From Pseudopedobacter sp043763845 (GTDB lineage: Bacteria > Bacteroidota > Bacteroidia > Sphingobacteriales > Sphingobacteriaceae): DNA of 25,991 nucleotides. The stretch is taken from contig JAYULE010000203.1 in NCBI GenBank assembly GCA_043763845.1, positions 1 through 25,991 on the forward strand, in the 5' to 3' direction. The notes under the pieces were generated by a model. It did not search any database, was not told the origin of the DNA, and saw only the letters and a program-made list of their open reading frames with translations. Position 1 is the stretch's first letter; every line of letters starts with the position of its first letter. The position numbers were made by a program, and so were the translations under genes. This document shows, one piece after another, positions 1 to 8,991 of this stretch.

Positions 1-1329
1 GCTTTAAAGCTCGAAGAAAGTATACTAACCATTCAGGTGCCTAGTTTGTTTTTTTACGAATGGCTTGAAGAACACTATGTTGGCTTGTTGCGCAAAACAA
101 TTAAAAAGTTTTTAGGCGATAATGGTAGGTTAGAATATAATATTGTTGTAGAAAAATCATCGTCTCGCATCCCATACACTACTAATATGCCGTCAAGCGG
201 AAATGGTGCTGAGGGCAAAGTTCAATCTATACCAATGCCTATTGCCTTAAATAAAGATATTAGAAATCCATTCGTAATTCCAGGTTTAAAAAAATTACAG
301 GTAGACCCACAACTTAACCCAAACTACACTTTCGATAATTTTATTGAAGGCGAATGTAACCGTTTAGCCCGCTCGGCGGGTTTGGCTGTTGCTGCTAAAC
401 CAGGTGGTACTTCTTTTAACCCATTAATGATATATGGCGTTAGTGGTTTAGGTAAAACGCATTTAGCGCAAGCTATTGGTAACGAAATTAAGAGAAACAT
501 GCCAGATAAGTTGGTAATATATGTTTCTAGCGAAAAATTTACAACTCAATTTTACGAGTCGCTTAAAAACAAAACCATAAACGATTTTGTGAATTTTTAC
601 CAAGCAATGGATGTGATAATTATGGACGATGTACATAATTTAGCTGGCAAAGAAAAAACTCAAGATATTTTCTTTCATATTTTTAACCACCTACATCAAA
701 CTGGTAAACAGCTAATTGTAACTTCAGATAAACCACCTAAAGATTTAGCAGGTTTAGAAGAAAGATTATTATCAAGGTTTAAATGGGGCCTTTCGGCAGA
801 TTTAACCATACCCGATATTGAAACACGAATAACAATTCTTAAACAGAAAATGTACCAAGATGGTATAGAATTACCTGCGGATGTAATTGAATATGTTGCC
901 CTTAATATTGACAATAATGTTAGAGAATTAGAAGGAGCAATGGTTTCGCTTTTAGCACATTCTACCTTAAATAAAAAACAAATAGATTTAAATTTAGCTA
1001 AGCAAATGCTAAAAAACTTTATTAAGAATACTAGTAAAGAAATATCTATGGAATATATTCAAAAACTTGTATGCGAATATTTTGAAGTATCGGTTGATAT
1101 GGTAAAATCTAAAACTCGGAAACGAGAAATTGTACAGGCCCGTCAAATTTCTATGTATTTGGCAAAAGGTCACACAAAAACCTCCTTAAAGTCAATAGGT
1201 GCATTCTTTGGTGGTCGAGATCATTCAACAGTAATTTACGCTTGCCAAACCGTAGAAGATTTGATAGACACCGATAAAAAGTTTAAAGCATACGTTCAAG
1301 ATATTCAGAAAAAACTAAAAATGAGTTAA
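1..1329 (+). CDS. dnaA: Chromosomal replication initiator DnaA (5' partial)
   Basis: DnaA binds DnaA boxes at the origin and, with ATP, melts the DNA to start chromosome replication. The reading frame is open from base 1, and the residues before the GTG at 37 (ESILTIQVPS) match the end of DnaA domain I, so the true start lies upstream and that GTG is internal. About 35 residues are missing if the protein has the usual length of about 475. Visible parts: domain I end with FFYEWLEEHYVGLLRKTI; a Pro/Asn-rich linker; AAA+ domain with Walker A GVSGLGKTHLA (nt 436-468) and Walker B IIMDDVH (about 616-636); the sensor stretch LLSRFKWGL; and the domain IV box-recognition signature GRDHST (1213-1230). 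The residue pair after Walker B (HN) differs from the common QF but the rest is intact. Identity is certain from domain content. Confidence 0.97.
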   Translation, partial: ALKLEESILTIQVPSLFFYEWLEEHYVGLLRKTIKKFLGDNGRLEYNIVVEKSSSRIPYTTNMPSSGNGAEGKVQSIPMPIALNKDIRNPFVIPGLKKLQVDPQLNPNYTFDNFIEGECNRLARSAGLAVAAKPGGTSFNPLMIYGVSGLGKTHLAQAIGNEIKRNMPDKLVIYVSSEKFTTQFYESLKNKTINDFVNFYQAMDVIIMDDVHNLAGKEKTQDIFFHIFNHLHQTGKQLIVTSDKPPKDLAGLEERLLSRFKWGLSADLTIPDIETRITILKQKMYQDGIELPADVIEYVALNIDNNVRELEGAMVSLLAHSTLNKKQIDLNLAKQMLKNFIKNTSKEISMEYIQKLVCEYFEVSVDMVKSKTRKREIVQARQISMYLAKGHTKTSLKSIGAFFGGRDHSTVIYACQTVEDLIDTDKKFKAYVQDIQKKLKMS

Positions 1330-1792
1330 ATCAGTACCTAAAATTATTTTACTAAAAATCCCTTTCTTTCTAATAAATATATTTGACTCTTCGTCATGAA
1401 CTCTGGTATTGAACTTAAATCAATTTCCATTATACAGGTGTACGATTGGGGACGGCCTAGCTGTTATTTGGAGTGGGAGGCCAATAAATTTTTTGCAGAA
1501 ACTAACATAAAGTACTAATCAAGCAAGTCGCAGCGTGTTGCATAATCTTTGTTAAAGCACCAACATAGTTACCACGCCTTGAATTGCGCCGTAAAAAATT
1601 TATTGTGCATACCCGACAAATCACAGCAAGCCTTGATTTTTTGTAACTTTTTTATCAAGAAAAAAGTTATTAAAAAAAAAATGCCTATTAATTTTTTCAC
1701 TTTATCTTAATTAAAATTAAAACCACACAAAATGATGAAGAACCAAATATTTAGCCCATTTTTTATAGTAAATTGCACAAATTTTATAATTA
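1330..1792. other. Non-coding stretch between dnaA and the helicase gene
   Basis: No convincing reading frame was found on either strand. The middle (about 1435-1630) is visibly richer in G and C than its surroundings. It contains a pair of 12-base complementary arms, AATAAATTTTTT near 1481-1493 and AAAAAATTTATT near 1594-1605, enclosing about 100 bases. It then runs into the hairpin at 1644-1669. The ending, CTTGATTTTTTGTAAC followed by a hairpin, resembles repeats I recall from other Bacteroidota intergenic DNA, so this may be a decayed repeat. No exact DnaA box (TTATCCACA) was seen, so there is no support for an origin here despite the neighbouring dnaA. Confidence 0.4.
1644..1669. terminator. 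AT-rich hairpin, possible bidirectional terminator
   Basis: A perfect 10-bp inverted repeat, TAACTTTTTT at 1644-1653 and AAAAAAGTTA at 1660-1669, with loop ATCAAG. The stem is mostly A-T pairs, so it is weak, but T and A runs on both sides give it terminator form in either direction. It is 315 bases after dnaA, so it is more likely part of a repeat than a dedicated dnaA terminator. Confidence 0.4.
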
Positions 1793-3100
1793 ATGCTTAA
1801 TACCGTACTACAAAAATTAAATATAGTTGCCCTTAATAACATGCAAATGGCAGCATTAGCAGCCATTGAGAAAAAAAGAGATGTGCTTTTGCTTTCTCCC
1901 ACAGGCAGTGGCAAAACACTTGCATTTTTATTGCCTTTACTCAATTTTTTATCAATAAAAACCAAAGGTGTACAAGTATTAATTTTAGTTCCTTCGCGTG
2001 AGTTGGGTTTGCAAATAGAACAGGTATTTAAACAAATGGATACTGGTTTTAAGGTTAATTGCTGTTACGGTGGCCACCCTGTAAAAACCGAAAAAAATAA
2101 TTTAATTGAACCTCCCGCAGTATTAATTGGAACTCCTGGCCGTATAGCTTACCACGTACGAAACGAAAGTTTTGATGTGCAAACCGTTAAGGTTTTGGTT
2201 TTAGATGAATTTGATAAATCGTTAGAATTTGGCTTTGAAGGCGATATGACTTTTATTATACAAAGCCTACGCAATCTGCATAAAAATGTGCTAACATCGG
2301 CCACTAAAATGGATATTATACCACCCTTTACGGGGATAAAAAATATTTTTGAAGTTAACTTTTTAAAAGATGAAGAGCAAAAACCCGCCCTAAAACTTAA
2401 AACCGTATTAGCCGAAGGACAAGATAAGCTAGCTACTTTATTTAATTTGATTTGTAAAACCGATAACAAAACAAGTTTGGTTTTTTGTAATCACCGAGAT
2501 GCGGTAGAGCGAATTAGCGAACTTTTATACGATATGCAAATTGCTCACGGCGTTTTTCATGGCGGTATGGATCAGCCCGATAGAGAAAAATCGTTAATAA
2601 AATTTAGAAACGGCAGCTACCATATTTTAGTTACCACCGACTTAGCATCAAGAGGTTTAGATATACCCGAAACCGCTTACGTAATTCATTACCAATTGCC
2701 TAACAGTCTTGATGCTTATACGCACCGTAATGGCCGCACTGCCCGTATGAAAGCTGATGGTACGGCTTATTTAATTTTAGGAGAAAACGAAACCCTACCT
2801 AAATTTATTAATAAAGAACCCGAAATAGAAAAATTATCAGAAAACTTGCCTTTACCAAAACCTACGCAATGGGTAACTCTGTATGTGGCTGCGGGGAAAA
2901 AAGATAAAATTAACAAAGTTGATATTGTTGGCTTATTATTGCAAAAAGGTAAATTAGAAAAAACCGAAGTAGGTTTAATAGAAGTAGCCGACCATGTAAG
3001 TTACGCCGCCATAAAACGAGATAAACTACCAGAAGTTTTGAGTTTGTTAAAGGACGAAAAAATAAAAGGTAAAAAAATTAAGATGGGGTTAGATGTGTAG
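1793..3100 (+). CDS. DEAD-box ATP-dependent RNA helicase, DbpA-like
   Basis: An ATP-driven RNA helicase that likely remodels structured RNA in the cytoplasm, with ribosome assembly the usual role of its relatives. The 435-residue protein has the standard motifs in order: Walker A SPTGSGKT (residues 35-42), motif Ia PSRELG (67-72), motif Ib TPGR (114-117), motif II as DEFD (138-141) in place of DEAD, motif III SAT (169-171), then the second RecA domain with TTDLASRGLDIP and YTHRNGRTAR. The last 75 residues (from about WVTLYVAAGKKDKINK) look like the DbpA-type RNA-binding domain, which in Escherichia coli DbpA recognises 23S rRNA hairpin 92. That specificity is inferred for this protein. ATG start at 1793, no clear Shine-Dalgarno site, as is normal for this phylum. 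It converges on the zinc-ribbon gene with 10 bases between the stops. Confidence 0.93.
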   Translation: MLNTVLQKLNIVALNNMQMAALAAIEKKRDVLLLSPTGSGKTLAFLLPLLNFLSIKTKGVQVLILVPSRELGLQIEQVFKQMDTGFKVNCCYGGHPVKTEKNNLIEPPAVLIGTPGRIAYHVRNESFDVQTVKVLVLDEFDKSLEFGFEGDMTFIIQSLRNLHKNVLTSATKMDIIPPFTGIKNIFEVNFLKDEEQKPALKLKTVLAEGQDKLATLFNLICKTDNKTSLVFCNHRDAVERISELLYDMQIAHGVFHGGMDQPDREKSLIKFRNGSYHILVTTDLASRGLDIPETAYVIHYQLPNSLDAYTHRNGRTARMKADGTAYLILGENETLPKFINKEPEIEKLSENLPLPKPTQWVTLYVAAGKKDKINKVDIVGLLLQKGKLEKTEVGLIEVADHVSYAAIKRDKLPEVLSLLKDEKIKGKKIKMGLDV

Positions 3101-3110
3101 TTCATTAAAC

Positions 3111-3464
3111 TTAACTTTCAGTTCGTTTAACTAATAAAAACCAATCCTGCTCTAAAGCTAAATATCCAAACTCGTAACAAAATTTATAAGTTTGCCCTTT
3201 TTGTGTTTCGTATAAATGGGTAAAGTAGGTAAAATTAAAACCATGTTGCACCAGTTTAATTTTATTGATCTTAGCCTTACCGTCAACACATAGTTTTTCT
3301 AAAATGCTACGGTTTTGTTTCAAAATTTTGTTTATAGTTTTTAGCGAACCTGTGACCTCTATTTTAATTTTGTTGTTGTAATTGGTACGGCATTGGTCGT
3401 CGCAAAACTTTTTATCGCTGCGGCCTTTAATAATTGTATCACAATCTAAACAATGTTTTTCCAT
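3111..3464 (-). CDS. Small zinc-ribbon protein, conserved hypothetical
   Basis: A 117-residue protein whose N-terminus carries four cysteines in a zinc-ribbon arrangement: HCLDC at residues 4-8 and FCDDQC about 20-25, followed by RTNYNN. This looks like a treble-clef or zinc-ribbon head. The remainder (KILKQNRSILEKL and a Phe/Tyr-rich C-terminal half) resembles a conserved Bacteroidota family that I recall only as hypothetical. No enzyme motif is seen, so function is unknown. Nucleic acid binding is a guess from the zinc ribbon. ATG start at 3464. Confidence 0.8.
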   Translation of the reverse strand: MEKHCLDCDTIIKGRSDKKFCDDQCRTNYNNKIKIEVTGSLKTINKILKQNRSILEKLCVDGKAKINKIKLVQHGFNFTYFTHLYETQKGQTYKFCYEFGYLALEQDWFLLVKRTES

Positions 3465-3958
3465 ATAAAATATTTTAAATTTTCAGAAGTAAACAATATA
3501 ATTTTTTAATCATATTTATGCAATCAACTTATTTTTTGCACAATATATAACCCAAATTAAATTAAACCAAAAATATATTAACGATTATAATTTTTTACGA
3601 ATTATATCGTCATGAAATAGGTGTACACAAAATTTGTATTAACATGGTAAAAACAGAAATTAAGATAAAAAAACCGAGGCAATTATGGCCAAGTAATGTT
3701 AGAAAGTTTAGCTACCAAATGTTAAACAATTAACTCGGAATTAACTATAATACGATACATTAGTAGGATGTAAATTTTAAAGGTATGCTAGAAAAAAGTA
3801 TGATAAAGTAGTCTGAATGATTAATTTTAACAACTAAATAATCGAAACAGCTTCGCAATGATAAGCTTCGAGAATAGTTGATAAATTCGAAGACTACTAT
3901 TGCGGAGAAAGATTTAAAAATAAATATCCCAAAAAATTTTGGTACTAAACAGTAGAAA
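3465..3958. other. AT-rich non-coding stretch with inverted repeats
   Basis: No supported gene. The longest plus-strand frame with an ATG is only 29 codons (from 3643), with no family resemblance. Two structural signals are present. First, an imperfect inverted repeat, ACGATTATAATT at 3581-3592 against AATTATATCGT at 3600-3610. Second, a nested pair upstream of ctlX: CGCAAT at 3854-3859 with ATTGCG at 3899-3904, and inside it CTTCGA at 3866-3871 with TCGAAG at 3887-3892. The second could be a leader or small RNA fold, but this rests only on the pairing. Confidence 0.4.
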
Positions 3959-4900
3959 ATGGAAAGCGATAATCAAAAATTTAAAATAATGACCCACCTA
4001 TTAATGATACGACCCGTAGCTTTCGGTTTAAATTTACAAACTGCTGGTAGCAACGCTTTTCAAAATAAAAATGCACCACAAAATCAAGTACAACAAAAAG
4101 CATTAAAAGAATTTGATGACTTTGTTATAAAGCTACAAGCTGCAAATATTGATATTACAGTAATTGAGGATACCTTTGAACCCCATACCCCCGATTCTAT
4201 TTTCCCAAACAATTGGGTTTCGTTTCACACTGATGGTTCAGTATTTTTATATCCCATGCAGGCCGAAAATAGAAGATTAGAGCGTAGAGACGACATACTA
4301 GACCAACTAGCTAAACGATTTACTATTAACCAAATTAACGATTTAAGCAGTTTTGAGAACCAAAATCAGTTTTTAGAAGGTACAGGCAGTATGGTTTTAG
4401 ATAGGGAAAATAAAATTGCCTACGCTTGTTTATCTGCTCGTACACACCCACAAATATTAGAGATTTTTTGTACCGAAAGTGGGTATAGTGCTATTACATT
4501 TAAAGCAGTTGATGGCAATAATTTACCCATTTATCATACCAATGTATTAATGTGTTTAGGCAAGCATTTTGTAATAATATGCTTAGAGACCATCATCAGC
4601 GAAAGCGAAAAAAACAAACTTTTAAACAGTTTTAAAACAACTAAAAAAGAAGTAATAGAAATTTCGCTTACGCAGATGAACCATTTTGCAGGCAATATGT
4701 TAGAGGTACAAAATAATGATGGTAAAAATTATGTAATCATGTCGGCAGCGGCATTCCATAGTTTAAGTAATTTGCAAATAGCTACTCTTGAACGTTATGG
4801 CCACATATTACACGCTGATTTAGAGACTATAGAAACCAACGGCGGTGGCAGTGCAAGGTGTATGCTAGCCGAAGTGTGTTTGCCTCTACTTAGATTATGA
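3959..4900 (+). CDS. ctlX: Citrulline/arginine-deiminase-like hydrolase CtlX
   Basis: A member of the amidinotransferase/arginine deiminase fold (GME superfamily), most like the CtlX type linked to citrulline use. Visible active-site blocks: FPNNW with following VSFHTDGS (about residues 80-90), FLEGTGSMVLDR with the acidic residue (about 140), YHTNVLMCLG with the catalytic His (about 192), and near the C-terminus NGGGSARCMLAE with the nucleophilic Cys (about 302). Length (313, or 303 from the next ATG) suits the family. The ATG at 3989 (MTHLLMIRPVAF) may be the true start, because homologs I recall begin close to HILMIRP. The 10 residues before it are polar and poorly supported. It stands alone on the plus strand, and substrate choice cannot be read from sequence alone. 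Confidence 0.85.
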   Translation: MESDNQKFKIMTHLLMIRPVAFGLNLQTAGSNAFQNKNAPQNQVQQKALKEFDDFVIKLQAANIDITVIEDTFEPHTPDSIFPNNWVSFHTDGSVFLYPMQAENRRLERRDDILDQLAKRFTINQINDLSSFENQNQFLEGTGSMVLDRENKIAYACLSARTHPQILEIFCTESGYSAITFKAVDGNNLPIYHTNVLMCLGKHFVIICLETIISESEKNKLLNSFKTTKKEVIEISLTQMNHFAGNMLEVQNNDGKNYVIMSAAAFHSLSNLQIATLERYGHILHADLETIETNGGGSARCMLAEVCLPLLRL

Positions 4901-5016
4901 TCTAGGAAAATATTACTTATTAAAAATCTTGCAAATAAAAATAGTTGCTATCGAGTTAAAATTTAATACCGTCAATATATTTTAAACATTATATTTAGCC
5001 AAAACAATATGTTATA

Positions 5017-7149
5017 ATGAGCGATAAAAAAAACACCAATGTAAAACAGGTTTTACTGCAACGCATTACCGATTTTTTTGATAAAAACAACAACCAACCT
5101 TTAAACTTTAAACAACTTGCAGCTAAATTAGGTATAAGCACCTTAGTTGGTAGAAACAGCTTACAAGAAATTTTAAGTAACGAATTGTTTAAAGGCTTAA
5201 TTGTAGAAATAGAAAAAGGCAAATACCAATTACATGAGGTTAAAGCATTTATGTTTGGTAAAATAGATATGGCGGCTAATGGATCGGCGTTTTTACTACC
5301 CGAAGATGAGTTTGAAAAAGATATATTTATTGCCCCCCGAAAACTACGAAACGCCTTACACGGCGACCGTGTAAAACTTCACGTTTATGCAAACAGTCGT
5401 GGTAGCCGTAAAGAGGGCGAAGTGGTAGAAATTGTTGCAAGGGCAAAAATGGAGTTTACGGGTATTGTAAAGTTGGCACAACATTATGCTTTTTTTATAC
5501 CCGACGACCGTAAAATGTTACACGATATTTTTATCCCTTTGGGGGATTTAAATGGTGCTAAAAACGGTGATAAAGCCCTTGCTAAAATTGTAGATTGGCC
5601 AGCTGGCGCAAAAAACCCCGTAGGTGTTATTAAAGATGTACTGGGCAAACAAGGCGAAAACAACACCGAAATGAATGCTATTTTAGCCGAATATGGCTTT
5701 CCACTTTCGTTCCCATTAGAAGTTGAGCAAGAGGCGGCACAAATAAGTACCGAAATTACACCTGAAGAAATTGCAAAGAGAAAAGACTTTAGAAAAGTGC
5801 TAACCTTTACCATCGACCCATTTGATGCTAAAGATTTTGACGATGCCATATCTTACAAAATATTAGAAAATGGAAATTTTGAAGTGGGAGTACACATTGC
5901 CGATGTTTCGCATTACGTAATACCAGATTCGGATTTAGATAACGAAGCTTACGAACGTGGCACATCGGTTTATTTAGTTGATAGGGTAATACCAATGCTG
6001 CCCGAAACTTTGTCGAACGGTTTATGTTCGCTAAGGCCAAACGAAGAAAAACTTTGTTTTTCGGCAGTTTTTGAGCTAGATAGCGAAGCGCATATTATTA
6101 ACGAATGGTTTGGTCGTACAATAATATATTCGGATAAACGATTCGCATACGAAGATGTGCAAGAAATAATAGAGAACAAAGCTGGGCAATTTTGCGATGA
6201 AATTTTAAATTTAAATGCCCTAGCCTATAAACTGCGGGAGCGTAAATTTAACGATGGTGCCATAAGTTTTGAAACCGCCGAGGTGAAATTCAAGCTTGAT
6301 GAAAATGGAAAACCTATTGGCGTTTACACCAAAGAACGTAAAGATGCACATAAATTAATAGAAGATTTCATGTTGCTTGCCAACCGCCGTGTGGCGGAGT
6401 TTGTGGCAAAAAAAGAAAAAGGCAAAGCAAAATTAACTTTTGTTTACCGAGCGCATGATGTACCAAAAGAAGCCAGCTTAGAAAGTTTCTCGAAATTTGC
6501 AGCAAATTTTGGTTATAAAATTTCTACCAAATCGGGTAAAGACACCGCAAAATCGTTAAACAAATTAATGTTTGATATTGAAGGACATAAAGAGCAAAAC
6601 GTATTAACACAACTAGCCATACGCAGCATGGCTAAAGCCATTTATACTACAAAAATGAGTAGCCATTATGGTTTGGCTTTTGATTATTACACCCACTTTA
6701 CATCGCCAATTAGGCGTTACCCCGATGTTATGGTGCACAGGTTGTTGCAGTATTATTTAGATGGGAACAAATCGGTAAATGCCGAACATTACGAAAAAAT
6801 GTGTGCCCATACATCCCAAATGGAGAAAAAAGCTGCCGATGCCGAACGAGCTTCGGTAAAATATAAACAAGCCGAATACCTGCAAGACAATGTTGGAGAA
6901 AATTTTGTAGGTGTAATTTCGGGTGTAACCGAGTGGGGTATGTATGTAGAAATTATCGAAAATAAATGCGAAGGTATGATTAGGCTTAGGGATATTTCGG
7001 ATGATTTTTACACCCTCGACGAGAAAAACTATTGCATTATTGGCCAAAAGAAAAAGAAAGTTTACCAATTAGGCGATGAAGTAAAAATTAAAGTTAAGAG
7101 AGTTGATTTAGCTAAGAGACAAATTGATTTTACATTGATAACGGGGTAA
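5017..7149 (+). CDS. rnr: Ribonuclease R
   Basis: A processive 3'-to-5' exoribonuclease that degrades structured RNA, including mRNA and faulty rRNA. The 710-residue protein shows an N-terminal winged-helix region (about 5-70), cold-shock-like OB domains (about 75-230), the RNB catalytic domain (about 255-580) with the acidic cluster DPFDAKDFDDAISY that binds the two metal ions, the block HYGLAFDYYTHFTSPIRRYPD, and a C-terminal S1 domain (FVGVISGVTEWGMYVEI, about 628-708). Length and domain order are typical of RNase R rather than RNase II. ATG start at 5017. The box TATATTTA a few bases upstream is close to the Bacteroidota -7 element. A monocistronic unit is likely. Confidence 0.96.
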   Translation: MSDKKNTNVKQVLLQRITDFFDKNNNQPLNFKQLAAKLGISTLVGRNSLQEILSNELFKGLIVEIEKGKYQLHEVKAFMFGKIDMAANGSAFLLPEDEFEKDIFIAPRKLRNALHGDRVKLHVYANSRGSRKEGEVVEIVARAKMEFTGIVKLAQHYAFFIPDDRKMLHDIFIPLGDLNGAKNGDKALAKIVDWPAGAKNPVGVIKDVLGKQGENNTEMNAILAEYGFPLSFPLEVEQEAAQISTEITPEEIAKRKDFRKVLTFTIDPFDAKDFDDAISYKILENGNFEVGVHIADVSHYVIPDSDLDNEAYERGTSVYLVDRVIPMLPETLSNGLCSLRPNEEKLCFSAVFELDSEAHIINEWFGRTIIYSDKRFAYEDVQEIIENKAGQFCDEILNLNALAYKLRERKFNDGAISFETAEVKFKLDENGKPIGVYTKERKDAHKLIEDFMLLANRRVAEFVAKKEKGKAKLTFVYRAHDVPKEASLESFSKFAANFGYKISTKSGKDTAKSLNKLMFDIEGHKEQNVLTQLAIRSMAKAIYTTKMSSHYGLAFDYYTHFTSPIRRYPDVMVHRLLQYYLDGNKSVNAEHYEKMCAHTSQMEKKAADAERASVKYKQAEYLQDNVGENFVGVISGVTEWGMYVEIIENKCEGMIRLRDISDDFYTLDEKNYCIIGQKKKKVYQLGDEVKIKVKRVDLAKRQIDFTLITG

Positions 7150-7151
7150 AT

Positions 7152-7167
7152 TATGGTTTTAACCATA
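7152..7167. repeat. Short perfect hairpin after rnr
   Basis: TATGGTT at 7152-7158 pairs with AACCATA at 7161-7167, only two bases after the rnr stop codon. There is no following T run, so it is a weak candidate for a 3'-end stem rather than a clear terminator. Confidence 0.3.
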
Positions 7168-7270
7168 GTAACAATAAATTAGTGTTGGTTTTGAAAAACA
7201 TTTTGTGTTTGCCGTTAGCTTTATTGAGAAATTGAATGAAATAATAAACGATTTTACGTAAACTTGCATA

Positions 7271-8092
7271 ATGAAATTTGTAGATATAAAAAACGATGTT
7301 GCGTTTCGTAAAATATTTGGAAACGAAAACAGAAAAGAAGTTTTAATTTCTTTCTTGAACGCTGTTTTATTGCTACAAAACAATCATAAAATTGTTAATG
7401 TCGATATATTAACCCCCTATCAATTACCCGATATTAGAGGGGGTAAAGTAACAATTGTAGATATAAAAGCTAAAGACCAAAACAACAAAACCTATATTGT
7501 GGAGATGCAGGTTGCAGATGTAGAGGGTTTTGATAAACGAGTATTATATTACGCTTCAAAAAGTTACTCGGCACAAATTGAACGTGGAGACGAATACCAA
7601 AAACTAAGCCCCACTTATTTTATCGGAATACTTGATTTTGAAGTAACGCAAAATTCAAGTTATATAAGCCGCCACAAAATCATTGATATAGAAACAAACG
7701 AGCATTATATTACAGATATTGAGTTTAATTTTATTGAACTCACCAAATTTAATAAAACAGAAAATGAATTAAATAGTATAATAGATCAATGGGTTTACTT
7801 TTTAAAAAATGCAGAAAATCTAAATGTAATTCCCGATAATATTAAAGATGAAGGTCTTAAATTCGCATACCAAGACGCCGATAAACACAATTGGACAAAA
7901 GCCGAATTAGAGGCCTACGATTATGTTTTAATGCGGGAGCAAGATGATAGAGGTAGGTTATTATTAGCTACAAAAAAACTCCAAAAAAATATTGGAAGCA
8001 AACTTATTGGTTTAGGTTTAAGTGATTTCGAAATTGCCACAAGTACCGATTTAACTATTGAGGAAGTGATAATGTTAAGAGGTGAGGGTTGA
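7271..8092 (+). CDS. Rpn-family PD-(D/E)XK nuclease/putative transposase
   Basis: A 273-residue member of the Rpn (recombination-promoting nuclease) family, formerly called transposase-like. The N-terminus DIKNDVAFRKIFGNE is diagnostic. The nuclease core shows VDIKAKD (Asp) followed by YIVEMQVAD, the E-x-Q form of PD-(D/E)XK typical of this family. The C-terminus SDFEIATSTDLTIEEVIML resembles the family's repeated helical tail, here as a single unit. E. coli Rpn proteins are DNA endonucleases that promote RecA-independent recombination; here this is inferred. No terminal repeats or partner genes flank it, so it is a solitary gene rather than an intact mobile element. The sequence TAAACTTG at about 7258-7265 resembles a -7 box but lies very close to the ATG. 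Confidence 0.88.
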   Translation: MKFVDIKNDVAFRKIFGNENRKEVLISFLNAVLLLQNNHKIVNVDILTPYQLPDIRGGKVTIVDIKAKDQNNKTYIVEMQVADVEGFDKRVLYYASKSYSAQIERGDEYQKLSPTYFIGILDFEVTQNSSYISRHKIIDIETNEHYITDIEFNFIELTKFNKTENELNSIIDQWVYFLKNAENLNVIPDNIKDEGLKFAYQDADKHNWTKAELEAYDYVLMREQDDRGRLLLATKKLQKNIGSKLIGLGLSDFEIATSTDLTIEEVIMLRGEG

Positions 8093-8108
8093 AATAAGGT
8101 TATTTCAA
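8089..8108. repeat. Perfect palindrome overlapping the rpn-like stop codon
   Basis: TTGAAATAA at 8089-8097 pairs with TTATTTCAA at 8100-8108, and the stop codon TGA (8090-8092) sits inside the left arm. It could form a small 3'-end hairpin or be an operator for the lipoprotein gene that starts at 8153. Neither is proven. Confidence 0.35.
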
Positions 8109-8152
8109 ACAATTTAAAAACAGTAAAATTGAATTATACTTTATTTACCACA

Positions 8153-8965
8153 ATGAAAAAAAACATATCCTTGATAATTTTAGTTACACTATTATTTAGT
8201 TGCAAAAAAAATGAATCTGCAAATAACGAAACACAAAAAGTTATAGATAAAGTTTGGTTAGTACCTCAAAAGTTATTATTTAGCGCACTGGATACCATTA
8301 AATTTAGTGTAAGGTATTTTAAAAATTACGACCAAAGCGATGTATTGGTGTTTAAATACGGTTCTCAAATTATTACACCTTCAAAATATTACAAAGAAGA
8401 AATTACGGGCGAAAACTACATTTATAAAATACCACCACCACATAACAATGGAGATGTTATTAGCGAATTAACCATTTCAAACAACCAAAATTCAACTGCT
8501 ATAAAAAAAACTATCCGAGTTATACCAGACTTTAAATTAGAAACCATTTGGAAAAATTTAGATAAAGATTATTTAGTAAACACATTATCACTTAAAAACC
8601 CACCTTTTGCTAGTTTTGAAGATTTGGATGACTATCAATTTCGATCGAGGCTAAATAGTAGCTTTGAAGGTATAGATTTAAACGAAAAACCGCTCGTTTT
8701 TATCGAAGGTTTTAACGGAGTATACACCGCTAGTTACAACAAAAATAAAGTTTTAACCAAAATTACAATTTTAGAAGATTTTAGATACGATGTAGTAGAA
8801 ATGACATCAAAAATATATTTCGATAAACTATCAAAAATATATGGGCCAATAAAAGGCGTACAATATATTGGCAATTATGTAATATCTAACCTTGAAACTA
8901 CAAACCTTAATATTGTAGTTAAAAGGTACGGCCTTGAGTTTACAACAGAAATAACATCAAAATAA
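8153..8965 (+). CDS. Putative lipoprotein, unknown function
   Basis: A 270-residue predicted lipoprotein. The N-terminus MKKNISLIILVTLLFSCKKNES has a short charged head, a hydrophobic core and a lipobox LFSC with the lipidated Cys at residue 17. The frame extends upstream to a TTG at 8129, but the ATG at 8153 gives a proper signal sequence and is chosen. The middle (about 25-120) is rich in alternating polar and aromatic residues, suggesting beta-sandwich structure. No known domain recognised. It faces another lipoprotein gene tail to tail with 26 bases between stops. Expected location is the outer or inner membrane. Confidence 0.75.
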   Translation: MKKNISLIILVTLLFSCKKNESANNETQKVIDKVWLVPQKLLFSALDTIKFSVRYFKNYDQSDVLVFKYGSQIITPSKYYKEEITGENYIYKIPPPHNNGDVISELTISNNQNSTAIKKTIRVIPDFKLETIWKNLDKDYLVNTLSLKNPPFASFEDLDDYQFRSRLNSSFEGIDLNEKPLVFIEGFNGVYTASYNKNKVLTKITILEDFRYDVVEMTSKIYFDKLSKIYGPIKGVQYIGNYVISNLETTNLNIVVKRYGLEFTTEITSK

Positions 8966-8991
8966 ATTAGTTAGTTGTTAATTTAATTACA

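Noticed and set aside
1330..1792. Possible chromosome origin next to dnaA
   Set aside because: No TTATCCACA-type box or close cluster was found, and the gene neighbourhood does not show an origin. Adjacency to dnaA alone is not enough.
3643..3732. A 29-codon frame starting at an ATG in the gap before ctlX
   Set aside because: Very short, no family likeness, no ribosome site, and the gap is otherwise full of stops.
7271..8092. Intact insertion sequence around the Rpn-family gene
   Set aside because: No terminal inverted repeats or target duplications were seen at the flanks. The palindrome at 8089-8108 has no partner upstream of 7271.
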